A DNA stretch of 64,000 bases from Neopestalotiopsis rosae (lineage: Eukaryota; Ascomycota; Sordariomycetes; Amphisphaeriales; Sporocadaceae), in the NCBI GenBank assembly GCA_023078685.1, contig JALGAS010000006.1, positions 2,108,001 through 2,172,000 on the forward strand. The letters run 5' to 3'. Position numbers and translations under genes: made by a program. This document shows positions 22,804 through 36,271 of the stretch, piece after piece (position 1 is the first letter of the stretch; each line of letters begins with the position of its first letter). The notes under the pieces were generated by a model. That model saw only the letters and a program-made list of their open reading frames with translations, was not told where the DNA came from and searched no databases.

Positions 22804-24698
22804 TTACCAGCCTTGGGCATGGTAGCCATTGAGGTCGGCTCTCTCCAGGTATTGGTTCCAGCTGCTGGCATTAACCTCATCATTGGTCGCCTGGCCCTGG
22901 TCCTTTCCCATATACGACTTCTCGGGATATTGCTTTAGGTTGGCAACATCATGGGAAGTGTGGCGTCTCTTCAGAACAGCGTTGGCAGTAGAGGACTTGT
23001 GCTGGCGTTCCCAGAGGAGGTGGCGGCGAAGCGACTCGGTGAGCTCGGTGGCAAGCATGTTGCGTCGGGTCGTTCGTGGCGACAGAGCAGCTTGGTGAGT
23101 GCTGTGGCCAGTAGCCAGGATTGGCTGCGCACTGGACCGGGGGATCTCGTTGATGGGACGGAGAGGTGTGCGACGCAGACCTCTCTTCATCTCGAGATGA
23201 TCATCGGAGTCATTGGGGGAAGCAACCATCTGTGGAGCATTGTGGTAGGTGCGAGATCTCTGCTGTGGGATGGCCGAGGTGGACTGAGAAGCAAGGTTGC
23301 CCAAGCCAGGGCGCCCGTTCTGTTGTTCCTGGCCAGCAAACATCAAGCTGATGAGGGATCGCTGGGAAGTCAAGTTTGGCTTGGAAGGCACTCGCTTGAA
23401 TGTAACAGGATCATCCATGCTGGACTTGCCACTCTCCTCGATGCTATCCTCCCAGTCAGAATCCTCATCGTCGTCATCAATGGCGCTCTCGTCCATGTAG
23501 CTATCACTCTGATCGCTTGGTGTCTGGATGGTTCTTGTGGTAACCTGGTTGCTGAATGATGTTTGCTTCTTCTGAGCACTCAGGAGAGAGTTGGGGCGGG
23601 CAGAGTGCATAGCGCTCTTGAGAGATGGCGTCTCATCATTGCTAGCAGAAGACTCTCCGATAGAGAACATACCCGTCTTCTTCTTGGGTTGCTGAATCAT
23701 GGCTTGGCGAGTTTCCAGGCTTGGGGATGACTCATCACCAGAAGAGCCGCCGAGGGCAAACTTGGCAGGCTTCTTGCGAAGCTGGACAGGCTTGTGGGCC
23801 GGCGAAGAGAGCGGCTCAGGGATGGCATCGACCTCAGAGACCTTGGAGAAGTCTTGGCTCATGATGCGCAGAGAAGGGATAGGGATTTGAGAGGGCGAGA
23901 AGCCACGAATGACCTGTGTGTTGTGCGTGTTTGCTGAAGAAGCAAGCTCGGAGGAGTCAGTGTATTGTCCCTGTTCCATCATGGAATGGCTCAAGGGCTC
24001 GGTTGCGGGAGTGGCTGGGGACTCCATAATGTCCTGGGTTGCCGAAGAGAAGGCGGAACCAGAAGCTTCCGACTCGGGCTCCAGCGACGGGGAGCTCATC
24101 TCAGGCAATGGGTTCAGGTTGGGCTCTCTCTCCTGGATGATGCTGACGACCATGCGCTCAAGGTTCTCCGAAGTGATGTGGCGTTCCCGTCCGCGGCTCT
24201 GACTGCTGGCGCACGAATCGTGGCGAACGATCGCAGGTCTATAGATGTCTACCGGCTCCAGTTCAGAGGAGAGGTCATCGACCTCTTCGTCGTCTTCAAT
24301 GGCTGACTCGACGCTACCAGACAATTGAGGCATCTCAGATGGCATCTGGAAGCTGGGAATGTCTTTTGGTACCGATGTGGCGTGGGAGTCGACTTGGTCC
24401 TTTGTCTGTCCTGCTTCGCAACATTGAATCTCGCGGTTCCATAACCTCCAGCTGAGGTTCTCTAACCGGCGGCCCTGTTCCACCGAATCGGCGCATCTGG
24501 AAAATACTAGTAGCTAAATGTTAGTTACGAGACACCTGCAGTGGTGCTGTGTGGCGGCGGTGGCAGCAGCGGCGATAGCAAAGGCGCAAAAGACTTACGA
24601 GCCCAAATGCTGAAGAAGTTCTGTGGGTTCTCGGTGTCAACCTTGTGGAGGACGTGGGGATCCACAGTTAAAACCAATCCTTCCGTTCTGCTAGGCAT
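22804..24698 (-). CDS. AreA N-terminal-domain (DUF1752)/DUF3295-type regulatory protein
   Basis: Two exons, 24698-24599 and 24506-22804, with a 92-nt intron (GTAAGT..ACTAG), giving 600 aa. The splice joins ...NFFSIWA to LFSRCADSVEQGRRLENLSWRLWNRE, which is the conserved N-terminal helix-rich domain of AreA-like proteins (PF08550). No GATA zinc finger follows. The body is Ser/acidic and probably disordered. It has repeated KKx(A/T)xFxxG(G/E)SS motifs at about residues 270-290 and 305-330 and an acidic D/E block near 365-390. A conserved basic C-terminal segment (RRNMLATELTESLRRHLL, about 510-540) follows. These are the hallmarks of fungal DUF3295 proteins. Yeast proteins with this N-terminal domain act in nitrogen or carbon signalling; a similar role is inferred. 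A nearer acceptor (TTCCAG) breaks the frame and was rejected. Confidence 0.88.
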
Positions 24699-25580
24699 GT
24701 TGAAGATGTGCTGCTCAGCAGTAGGAGCAGTGCAATTGTCGGATATGAAGTCGGTGAGTTGTGTTGAGTAGTCTTTGCGTGCTACAAGAACGCAAGCGTC
24801 GTCGTAAACGCAGTTGTGAAATGAATCAAAAGCTTCCCATGAGCTATGTCGTCGAGCGGTAAGAAGTAGCCGTGCCAGGCGGTGGAGTATTTGAGTGCGA
24901 CCCGGCGCAAAGTATAGACGATATCAACCTCTGTTGTCGAAGAGGTAGATATGCAGAGAGAGGACGGTAATGGTGAACGTCCTTTTACTACAGTCGAAAG
25001 CTCGTTTCGTCGTCTTTGTTCTTGTTTTCCCTCAAGACACAACGATGGATCGGATCGGTCGTTGAGAGGATCAGTTCATTAGTCGAATCTGGAGTTGAGG
25101 AGAAACTAGACCAGACGACGGGGAGTGGGTTGCTGAGTGTACATATGTAAGTAGAGTTGTGTATGTGTAGGTGGAGTTGCGCTTCTTCTTGCTCGTGCGT
25201 CGGCTGGCTTTTGATATGAGGGAGCGGAGCAGAGGCAGAGGCGTCGGGTGGGCGTGTGGGCAATGTGGGACATGGGTCCTGGCCTGACTGACTGCTTGAA
25301 TGAATTGAATGAATTGCGGTGTAAGTACCTCTCCAGGGCCCGCCGTAGCGCACCACGACGCGGTACTTTGCGGTACGTACCTGGCGAGTCAGACAGGAGG
25401 GGTACGTACCTTGGCTGCAATCCATCGGTACGTACCTTTTTTTCTTTCTTTCCTCTCATGGGTGGCACAACTGGGATCAAGGGGAGAACCGATTCTTGGG
25501 AAATGGGGGGATTGATTGAGTGAGGAGGGAGGGAGGGAGGTACGCCAGGTACACGCAAACTTACTACTGCGCCCAAGGTA
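24699..25580 (-). promoter_or_regulatory. upstream region of the AreA-domain gene with GGTACGTACC cluster
   Basis: The immediate 5' side of the AreA-domain gene. The palindrome GGTACGTACC occurs three times at 25372-25381, 25401-25410 and 25427-25436 (start-to-start spacing 29 and 26 nt). Partial copies lie nearby: AAGTACCT at about 25324, CGGTACTTTG at 25361 and AGGTACGCC at about 25539. A cluster of identical dyads suggests a dimeric transcription-factor site; the factor is unknown. Small frames in the region (25106-25576 minus) are rejected. Confidence 0.5.
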
Positions 25581-28500
25581 TCTGCTTGGACCTGACGCGC
25601 AATTCTACCGCTTTGCCGTGGTGCTTCTGGCTAGGAGGCACCTGAGCCTAGGGATCCCTTTGCCAGCAATGCTAACTGCTCGGTACCCAAGAAGGCTAGA
25701 GAGCAGTTTTAGCGTACTCACTAGTAGCAAGAATGGCAATATTCATCTGATCAGGCAATGCGCTTGCAATCCCCTTGGAACAAAGCGCCGGGACAGCGCC
25801 GGGACAGCACCGGTCAATTGCAATCCCTCCTCTCTGCCCATCCACCAAAAGTTCGTTGGCAATAACGCGTATGACTCCACCGCGCAAAGCAGAGCGACGA
25901 TTTTCTTCAATCTGTGACCTCGTTGCCCTGCGCTCGTCCAGGCCAAGTGGATTTCAGTGTCCACAGTCGGCAAAGTCCAGCCTCTCCTCGCCGTTTCAGT
26001 ACGGGTCCTGGTTTACAATGGCGATGACCTCGCCGCATCTGGAGCGGACAATCTTGTCAGATGGGCTCCTAGCAATAGTATAGTACTCTAAGCAGTAGAA
26101 TTGCAATCAAACATGAGGCAACCTACGGACATATACGACTTGTAGTACTCTTGTCATGGTCATCTATCTGCCTGCTGCTCCCCCGTGGGACGTGTTCCGA
26201 CGAAATGGACTTCTGGCCACGGGATGAAGGAACGGATGCCATTACGACCACAGCACGTCCTCATCGTGTCTCCCGGCTCGGTGATGCCGTCTCGTTAAGA
26301 ACATCCCAATAACTTTACAACTCTATCGAGCCTTGCAAGGCCACCGAAATGGTCCCTTTTTGCGTTAAATATTCTTCCGCAACACGGCACGAGGTCTAAT
26401 TGGCATTGTATTCATTATTCAGATTCACCATGACTCGATAGGGCTCTTGAGTTGTCTTTCGGCAGCTAGAGTTTCGAATCCACCCGCTAATCGTCAATGA
26501 ATGCCATATCCGGAAATCTCTGCCACTGCGGTGAAAATCAATTGACAATAGACCGTTCGTTTCCACTCACTCATAAAGATCGCTTCTCAAGGCGTTTCTA
26601 GTAAAATGTGACGAGAGAGCAAACTGCAGGCCGGCAGCCTGTGATATGTACATAGCCCTGTGTTGATGAGATGTGAATTTGAATATGGCTCGTTCCCTTG
26701 GTTCCTGGTTTGTTACGATATGTGACAGGTCTTGCTGATCTTGGCTGTCTGCTCACAGTTATTGCGCTAGGGTCGATGTTCCTACTTCCCCGAAACCAAC
26801 AGCTGAGCAGGGAATCGTAAACTTGCCGTCTCTGGGTTGCGCTTGGTGCCGTTTTCGTTACCACCACGGAATTGCACCTACGTAGCTTATTATTCGTACG
26901 GAAGAAGTTCATTACAGTATACGCACACACACACACACACACACTCACTCGCACACCACACACAAACATACATACATACACACGCAACGCAAGCACCTCT
27001 ATTCGGAACGGCAAGCGGACGCACAGATGTCCACATGAATCGATTCCGTACGCAGTAAATATTCAGCAGCTCTGCAAGAACACCCGGCAGATCATTCAAC
27101 TGTTTCCGAATCGTACTTTGATCAATGCCACATTGCGAGTCCGTCTGTCTGTCTGCCTCGTATTAGGACCGTCAGTTCGAGCCAGGCAGAGAAGCGGGAT
27201 CAATACTCATTGGGAGTGCAGAAACTCCCCCAAGGAAAACCACAAAATAAGGCAAATTCTATTCATATTGCCTATGTGCCTGTGTGCCTGTGTGCCTACC
27301 ATGCCGCCCCAACAGCAAAAGTTTGGCGGCCCAACGACCAGTTCCAACTTCAATTTTTCTTGTTTCATTTCTGCTCATGACGAGTGACTTGGGCTGGACC
27401 ACAGTGACAGCAAAGCTTCTGGACAGCACTTGATCAAAGGGCCAGAAGTGTTGGCAATGCGCTGTGTGCTGACACCAGGTTCTAGATGTGACGTGACCCT
27501 GCGAAAACGAGCGCTCGTTGGCTCTGTTTCCGCTGAAGACGGCCAGTGCTGCGCTCAGGTGCTGCCCCCGTGACGCCTATTCAGGATTCCTGTGTCTTTT
27601 TCCCCGCACTGGCTGGATTTGGCTGGCCGTTGGCTATTGCGGGGATAGACTGAGAGTCTCGTTACGAGGGTCCAGATTGATGTCTGTGTCTCTCTCTCTC
27701 TCCATCGTTTCTTGTCCTATGTATATCGTACTCCCAGGCATAAAGAAAAATGGGGGCCACGCCACATGAGACCACCACATTAGCAACGACTGCCATTTAC
27801 TGTGGGCTTCTTAGCATCAAAGGTACGAAGTTACTCGCAGTTCATTTCGCGAGTTTCCAGTCTCCTCCAGTCCTGCCAGTCGGCATGTTGAACCCGCAAA
27901 CGTCCAGACAAACCAGGCTTCACTTGCCATATTTCCCAAAGGAAAAGAAAATAACCATGCTGTATATCAGGCAGACACGTGCGCAACCGATCATGTCCCG
28001 CAATGGAAAAAAGAAGTGACCAACACGATGTCGCTTACAACATAGTATTGACATAATATTAATGAGCAGTGTACTATTCACCAGCATAAAGCTACATGCC
28101 CCCCAAAGATCCCGTGAATCTGCCACTGATGCGCTGGCATTTTTCTTTCCCGTTCCCGTGAGCATGTCTCGGTGGGAACGCTGCAACGGACTGGGGGGGA
28201 TTACCCAGGTAGTGGTGGTGCGCCAGCCTGGGGAATTGCCTCATAGCGTTCAATCTCATAGCATCGACCTCACTGGGGGAATTGTCCCATTTCTCCGCAT
28301 GAAACTCGTGGTCAGCTGAACGTTTTGTTGGCTCAGCCTCGGGTGGCTAGGCCGACAAAACCCCCGCGGCCACTTTGTAGGTCGGAGAGCCACAGCCAAG
28401 TCATTGATTGATCGGTCCACTGACCATCTGACGGAATGTAATTCCACTGCGCCGGTCCATCTACCTAGCCTAGGACCAAGGTAATCAACCACGGCAACAC

Positions 28501-31500
28501 AGGAAAGACTGTCAAGAAATCACTGCCATGTACGTGGATGTACGCTACACCAAAGGGGCGCTTCTGATGATACAAATGCCGGCATAATGAGCTAGCCCTG
28601 GGACGGATTTCCCTACGTCCTTGTCCTCGGTAAAAAGCATCTGCGCCGCATTGGATCGTGCCATCAGAGATCACTACAGCACCAGCACAGCCTAGGCACA
28701 CCACTGCCTTGGTCCAAGCCCGCAGAAGCAAATGCCCGACCCCAATACCCGTGGACATTGACGCGCTCGCTTCTCGCCAGCGCTTTTTTTTTTTCGTGAC
28801 AGCTCGTGACAGGCATATGTCATTTTGTAACTGAAAAGGCAAATACACCTACATGATAAAAACAGGTATCATTTCACACGGGTCCTTTTCTTTTGACGAG
28901 TAGGACCACTACTTCAAGGTAGAGAGCCAATATGGGCCAATTCTCGTCTAATTTCGTCCTGGGGCACGGCGCTTCGTATTATTCACTGGGCGCGTTTCCG
29001 GGATCACCAAGCAGAGCGAACTCTGATAGCTGGAGAGGTGCAGAGGTGAGATCCTATCAAACCTGGCGGACCAGCATTCACGGGCTTCTGTTGCGTAAGC
29101 TATGGCGGCGCGCCGTCGGAGACCTCGACCAATGGAGGGATCCACCCTCGGAGCAGTGTGCATTTACCGTGCTCACTTCCGGGGGAGGGAGGCCCATCGC
29201 CCTTCCTTCCAGTCAGTCTAAAACACTATCACAGTGATCGCTACCAGGTCGGCTGCTGGGGGAATCATCCGAGTTGCATAACCATCCACATGCAGAGAGA
29301 CAAAACACGAACCTGGCAAGGCTGAATGTTGTACACTATAAGACGTTTCCTTGCCCATGCATCTTCATCGCGAGCCTGTCAGGTCCAGACGCTGAGATAA
29401 TGGATGATAATAGGCCTGCTTAAAGTACCAATCACTCGTGTTTGATGGTACTCTGTTGTCGTTTGTATATTAATTGAAATTCGACTTGTGTACGTGATAT
29501 GGAGATTGCGCATTCCTATTCAATGTCACAATGGCCGAACCAACACTCACAATCACAATCATATGCATTTTGTATCCTGGGTAGGAGCTCTCGCTTAGTC
29601 GCGTCGCTTGACATTACCCTCGCAGCTGTCTGTCACGTTCACACAATTTATTGACCAAGCGAGCGCCTGCAAAAGCAGGCCTGCCACGTTGTTTGGATAC
29701 TTATTTTTTTGACGAGCCATCTTGGCGGAGTCTCTTGACCGGTCCAGGCTTTTGGCGATTTGGGAACCCAGCGGATGGGAAGTTTGCAACGTCCAGGGTT
29801 CTTGCTCCGTTCCTTTCATCTCGTCTTTTTCTTTTCTCTTTCCTTGTTATCAAGCGTTCTGGCGTTTATCGGTCCAGCCACCCGCCGGCGTCATTGCCGG
29901 ATCGGGCAGGCCAGTAATGTGGTTGACCGAGGCTCCATTCTAGGGTCGGGGGAGAGAACAGAAGGGTTCGACCACGGCTTCTAGAAAAATAAGGACATCA
30001 TGTCCCATGTGTTTCTTTAAATTTATCCTTCTGTGGGATGACACAATCAAAGAGTTGCACCGGCTCCGTGGGGTGGTTGTCCCGTCTTGCAAACCCGGAA
30101 ATAGCATTGACGACGTTACGCCTTGCGTGGAGTTATTTAGGTGGAGGTGAGATGTCTATCCATATCTACTGTAGATAGGAGCGGTTCCTGTTTTCGTCCG
30201 TCTCTGTGTCAGAGTCATGCCTGCTTTTGGCAGTATGACCAAAGCGAATGCATACAGATTGACTATTACGGTATAATTCACCCGCGCAATAACCTATTCC
30301 AGTCGCATGGAGAAGAGAAGCCTGATAAGAACTTACCAAAGCACGGTTGCAACTGTAACATACCAAGAAATCACGGTCACAGAATGTGGAGGGGGTGCCG
30401 ACCCGCACTGCTGGGAAGCCTGGACGCATTGCTTGACGCGTACTTATTACAACGGTATACATACATTATTTCTATTTTCGCATTTTCGTTCATGTGCAGT
30501 CAGAAGTCAAAAAGGCGAAATGTATATCTCTTTGTTTTATGCCGTGCGCGGCCAGATCCTGAGGAGCAGCAACGCTACCAACGAGTGATATAAATATGAG
30601 CAATGATCAGTCAGGTCACACCACGACCTCCGATCGGGTTGTGCCCCGCCGAACCCGCCTGGTTCAAGTGAAAGAGGGCCGAATAGACGCTGCCCAACGA
30701 ACCGCAAATACCAGGAGCAGGCCAAAGTCAAATGAGAAAATACCGGTAATTGAGATGGTATTCAACGCCAACGGCGGGCACACGTGCGGACAATCAGAAT
30801 CCTTTGGTGCAATGATTAAAGATCCAGGGGTCCTTTCCCTCAAACGGGAGTGTTGAATATATTCGCTTCTAGCGGCCATGTAACAAGCCTGGAGCCCCTG
30901 TCAATTGTCTCCGCTGCGTTTCTTTGGAGTCTCTTTTGCGCGATCCAACTGCGGCACGCTGCAGCGGCCGCGGGATGCGACAGAGGGAACCCCCACGGAA
31001 ACTCTCAAAGGACGGACAAGGAGGGTGACAGCCAACGGGGGGCTTGAAAAATATGGGGGTGCGCCGCTCTCCCAGAGTCAAGGTGTGGTGGTCTAGAATG
31101 GTGTGCTGACCTTGGTCCCGAAACGACATCTCGGTGACAGCTCGCATTATCTTGATCCGATATCTGGTGAGCACACACACAGGTAGAGGTGTACATCACC
31201 CCCAGGTCTTGGCTCGATAATATCAACGTATATTCGTGCAGTGGTATATCCTCAAGGGAAAATGCCCCTGAAATAATCAGGTCGGATATTAAGCTCCTGG
31301 TAGCCCGATGGGAACTTCACCTTTTCATGCGCGTATTGCGCGGTTCGTCTATTAGTTACTCTCTTAGAGTGTTATTACTATGTATTTGGGTAGCAACTGG
31401 GTTGGAGTTGTTTCCGGTCCCGAAATCTAACACATACAAGAAGCACCTGATTGCCCCTTTCTATCGCGACATATTGCACACAAATGAGCATTGCATTCGT

Positions 31501-34500
31501 CTTTAATTCGTTGCAAAACATGGCTAGAAAAAAGAAATATCATGGCCGTGGCCACCTACTACAGTTATGAGGGGTGACAGGTTCCTTTTTTGGTTCCGCC
31601 AACCGCCGTCGATGGTCGATCTATTTCCGATTCCTGTCACTTTATGACTTTGAATCCGGCTCTCTTCCCCGGATTCCTGGTAAGCAGGGGTCTCAAATCC
31701 CCCGGTGCCAAGGGGTGTGAAGCATCCTTGTCTCCCTAAATCCCCGTTGCACAAAGTTGCGCATCCTTATTCCTCTGTTACATCATCCAAACAGTGTCTA
31801 CAACATTTCAACGGTCGGCCGCAGGCTTAAATGGCCAAACGCAAACTCTCTTTTCAAAAACGTTGGTAAGGGGCGTTGAAAGGTTCAAGGAAAAGCTTCC
31901 ATCTATGTCATAACCTCACTCGGGATGATATTGTGACGCGCGCCCATAAAGAAATGCCCATGGCACGACATGTTTGATGCACCGTTTTTCCTTGCTTGCT
32001 TTGTTACCTGGCTGGCTAAAAGCTAGGTCATCATCATAACAACTGCGGCACGGGATCTGCTTCCGCCCAGCGTCTTTTCCCTTCCCTCTTCCGCCGCTCG
32101 CATGCATCGTTCCGCCCGCTCGAGGCTACTGAGGAAAAAGAAGTCTTTTTTAAAAATTAGCTAATCGGACATGCAGGAACAACTGGCAAACATGGCCCCA
32201 ACCTTGATTTTATTATCTATTTTCGATTTGTCCGTAGTTGAGAAAAAGCAAGAGCAAATCAAAAAGCCAAGAGCCAGAAACGCCATAGAAAACCCAAAAA
32301 TACGATTTGGAGCTGCCTTAGTTCCCGGAAGCTGGTGGAGGAGCAGCCGCGCGCGCGCGACCGGCAGACTCGCAACCACTCACATGGTCAGGTTGTAGCC
32401 ACTAAAAGGGGGCAGCGTTACAGTGTCCCTTCAGGGAGAGATACAGGCGTCGTATGTATCGTGTGCACACATAGAGAATAGTAAGCGAAAGGGTATGTTC
32501 TGGTAATGAAGATCATTGCCATCAGCTCCTGGCTATATATCGGAAGCAGATATCCTCAATATATAGAAACTCAATCTTTTAAGTTGCACTTGTTATATCA
32601 TCGTGAACCCTCAACCGTGCAATATAGCGGTTGATGACAAGCGGACTTGTGCAAAAGTCGAGAAGGTCGTGCCACTACAGAACTGACTACCCGTGCCGGG
32701 CTGCTTGCATGGTTGCGACTGAGCTTACGTAGATTGCCATAATTGAAAGGATGCTTGTATGCTTCGAAACTACAATGGCAAACGTCACCATCTTCAAGTT
32801 GGTTTGATGGCCATGAACAACTTTTCCCTCAAGCAATCAAACAATTTGCTGTTCAATGGTGTGAGCAATTTGATTGACTTTTTTCTTTGCTGTCGTCGCC
32901 TCCTTGCTTTTCCAATAACTCCTGTAATTGATTATCATTGTGCGTTCAGGTACCTCATCGCGGCCTGATACAAACACATTGATTGTTGATACAAGAGATG
33001 ACATGTTCACGGCAGCAAGATTGCGCTACGGCTCTCCGGGTGGCAGCTCCCCGGTCTGCCCGTTGTTTAATTCCATGGTTGCACAAAACGTATGGATTGT
33101 CACTTCATGCGAAAGGGATAGGCCATCATCTCGTTACCCCAAAGCCCCGCAGCGTTACAGCTCGAAAAGCAAAAATCTTGCTGGGAGCAAAGCATATTTT
33201 TTGTTTTGCCATGATGTGAGTAACAACCGTTGCTTTCCATGGAGAGAGAGGCTCGAAAGGCTTGAGAGGGAGCTCGGGGAGCGTTATTGAGCTACTCCAA
33301 AAGTCTCAGCCAGCAATGCCACTCATGCCACTCCAGCCGCAAGAAGCTTGTATGCAAACCCGATAGGATTTTGATATTTCCTTTTTCTCATATTTGACAG
33401 GTCTTGAGAGAAATAAACAAACACACACAAAATCCATATTCGCGTAAATAATTCCGCCCTTTTTGCATAAAAAGTGAGCAGTGACATGACGCATCGGATT
33501 CGACTAAAATCCCAAACAGCTGGGCTTTCCTGGCTCCTGGGACCTGAACCCGATCGACAGGGTCATCGATCAGCTCCACCAAAAGGCCGAACTGTTTGCT
33601 TTCTGGGAATCGATCATATCTGGATCTATGCGGAAATGCACCAGTATGGTCACATCTCCGGAGCAGACGGGCTCGTATTGTTCGGGTCGCAAGAGCAAAC
33701 GCGATGTGTTAAAAAAGAAGAAGAGTTTTGCTGTTCTGAGCGAGTCCAGGCCCTTGAACCCTCCCCTGATCCACGCAAACATGCGACACCGTTATTTGCT
33801 TTCTCCTCCGTCTCTGACGCTGCTGCTATGTTGAAAGACGCCATCTATGGCCTATTTTGCCATTTGCCCCTCTCTCTCAGCGGCCGCATGTTGGGCCTGT
33901 TGTGTGGGGAAATAACTTATTGTCATCTGCCAGACGGTTCTCGATTTTCTATTTCTTTTCTTCCTGCCTAGTGATGCAAGTCAACTGCAGTGTTACGGCT
34001 GCTTCATGCGTGTACAATATACCACAACTACCGGGTCGCTGGAAGGGTGCAAACGGACAAAGAAATGTGCCCCATCGTTCTTAAAGTGGTGGACGCAATG
34101 GCTGCAAAAGCATGGGGGCGTGGTTCCGGAGGCCGTTCCCCGGGGAAAGGGAGGGGTGACCCGTGGGACACAGGGGACACAGGGGACTACAGGCGAGTAA
34201 TTGTAGTATATTTGAGTGCAGGCAGACAGCCAGAAGCAATGATTTTTTCGGGTTTGTGGCGGGCAAAGAGGCGTTGCACCCCGCTTGCTATTTATTGTAT
34301 CAAGCGGAAGAAATAATCATATTTGATTCATATTTGACATATTTACAGACAAGGAGAAATGAGGAATTGGCTGACAAAAAAATAACATATTCAAGTAATG
34401 GTCATGAGCCACCGTGAACTATCTGGTGCCTCCCCCAGTTTGCCCAGCTCCCAGCAGTTTGGCAATGCGGTGGACCTCTCCTGGGTCCCCATCCCCCCAG

Positions 34501-34900
34501 CCCTGTGAGCGGACATGGGGAAAGAAGTTCGCTACACACTACCCCACATACCGGATCGACTGACTGCATCTCCCAGCTCCGCCATTATGTTTGTCCATAT
34601 GAGTCTGGATGTTGTCCTGTCCTGATTTTGACCCGAGTATGATCAAGGGTGGTTGGCAGCAGCAGCGGGATGTGCGGACGGGGTTCGACACATCAGACGA
34701 CGGAAGAATTACGCGGATTGTACTCGTTACACTTGGATCAAACAATACGAAAAATACTGTCCAGGTGGGCAGGCAGGTAGACCAATACCATCGCAAATGT
34801 TTCCAGATCAAGTCTACTTGGGGATTTCCGCGGGTCAGCTATACAGTATGCAGTCGCTTGTCAGATGAGATGAAAGATGCAAAAGAAGAAACCCATGCCG
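25581..34900. other. gene desert, 5' side of AreA-domain gene, part 1
   Basis: About 9.3 kb with no recognisable protein on either strand. Frames of 100-165 codons (26598-27014, 26872-27387, 30141-30593, 33474-33971) overlap each other antisense and lack domain-like sequence. Small tandem features are an 11-nt unit (GCGCCGGGACA) at 25785-25812, a (CA)n run at 26924-26944, an 8-nt TGTGCCTG-type repeat at about 27268-27297 and a GGACACAG tandem near 34165-34190. Base composition looks balanced by eye, without the strong AT bias expected from heavy RIP. No tRNA or rRNA seen. Confidence 0.5.
26924..26944. repeat. (CA)n microsatellite
   Basis: A run of about ten CA units followed by degenerate CA/CATA repeats to roughly 26982. 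Non-coding context. Confidence 0.9.
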
Positions 34901-34915
34901 TGTCGTAGGGCAATT

Positions 34916-34943
34916 GTCGTCGTCGTCGGCGTCGTCGTCGTCG
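34916..34943. repeat. (GTC)n trinucleotide repeat
   Basis: Nine GTC/GGC triplets in tandem with one interruption. Trinucleotide runs like this usually sit in coding sequence, but the frames around it are short and unrecognisable. Confidence 0.85.
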
Positions 34944-35692
34944 CCCCCAAGTCTAGTTACAGCTTGGTGCCCGCACCATGCTTGACGGGATCCATCACCT
35001 TACCGGTGTCGTGGACTCGGTGAGCTCTCCGCATCTTCTACGTATCAAAGGAACCACCTGTTCACTCTCAAACTTACTGTACGCAAGGAATCTGTAGTGC
35101 CAGCCTCGGCCCTGGGGTAAAGAAAAGGACAGGATCATTTGCATACACAGCGTACTTTGGGGTCTCAGGATTGGCAGCTTTGCATTGAATAACTCTAGAC
35201 GAGATGCGCCGCGGCGGCGGATGTCTGTATTTGGTGAGTGTCTACCTAGCCCTGACCAATGTCCTGGTTCTGTGTGGACGGAGAATCTCGGTCTAATTCT
35301 AACATCATGAGCGAAGATCCTCCCTTAACCCCTCGCTCGCGAAAGTCACGGCGGTGCTGTGTGTCCCTCCACCGGGGAAGTGGTAACTCTTGAAATTCAA
35401 AGTAGAAATTCGTTATTTTAATTACAACTAAATCGTGTTCTAGCATTTTATCTTGCATTGTATCGATTTGTATTTTATTTCAATGGTACCCAAGAGACTG
35501 GCAACCATCTGGGGCATGTCGGTAGCATCATAATTGGTAGTGTGAACTAGGGAATCGGGAATGAAGTTCCTAGTGCCTGAATTAAGCCTAATCTGATGCG
35601 AATTGGTAAATGGGCATGCTATAGCAATCTGCCATGTGCCATAGGCCGTGGATGTCGCTCGGCCCACGTGGTGATGCCTCTGGCTTCTGGGC

Positions 35693-36271
35693 ATGGACCC
35701 TTTAAGCTTTGATTTATATCGCCCCTGGCCAGGTGACCTACTTCATATGAAGCTGTCGTATGACAATGGCGATATTGGACCATCGTCGTGTGTGCTTGTC
35801 AACGGGGCCTTGCGCATCAGTTCTATTGTCGACAAGCCCACTAATCTCAATTGTGTTACCTTTCCGTACATGACCATGCCATTGGATTTCCTTTTGTTCC
35901 CCCTGACCGACGACACGCCGGCTCTGCTGAACGGATTAGATCCGCCGGACTTTGTCCGCCAGGCTTGCCATTGCCTACTAAGCGCTCGGGTGCACCTGAG
36001 CGATCGTCGGATTAAGTCGACTTCTACTCGGTACACTTTGACGCCGACAAATGTCCTCGTCACGCGCCTAGAAGGTCTGTCAATCCGCTGTCCTGCAGAT
36101 CTGTCAGCCGCCAGACTATCATGCTGGCTGGATCTCTTGCGCCCAATTCCTGTGCGTAGGGTGGTGCCAGTCAGGCAGCGTAGGGAGGAGGGGGACCCTG
36201 AAAGACAGAAGGGGTGGACCCCTGAAAAGTCCAGGCCCCGTTGCCTGAGGCTCTGCCAATCTGTCGTGTAG
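35693..36271 (+). CDS. orphan open frame, doubtful
   Basis: A 192-codon frame from a true ATG. Its first 135 or so residues have a protein-like amino-acid balance (MDPLSFDLYRPWPGDLL..., FVRQACHCLLSARV), while the last 50 are Arg-rich and look like read-through of non-coding sequence. I recognise no family. It is the only frame in the surrounding 22 kb that I would not dismiss outright. It could be an orphan gene, a decayed fragment or chance. Confidence 0.18.
   Translation: MDPLSFDLYRPWPGDLLHMKLSYDNGDIGPSSCVLVNGALRISSIVDKPTNLNCVTFPYMTMPLDFLLFPLTDDTPALLNGLDPPDFVRQACHCLLSARVHLSDRRIKSTSTRYTLTPTNVLVTRLEGLSIRCPADLSAARLSCWLDLLRPIPVRRVVPVRQRREEGDPERQKGWTPEKSRPRCLRLCQSVV

Noticed and set aside
33474..33971. 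165-codon plus-strand frame
   Set aside because: No recognisable motif, and several overlapping antisense frames of similar length.
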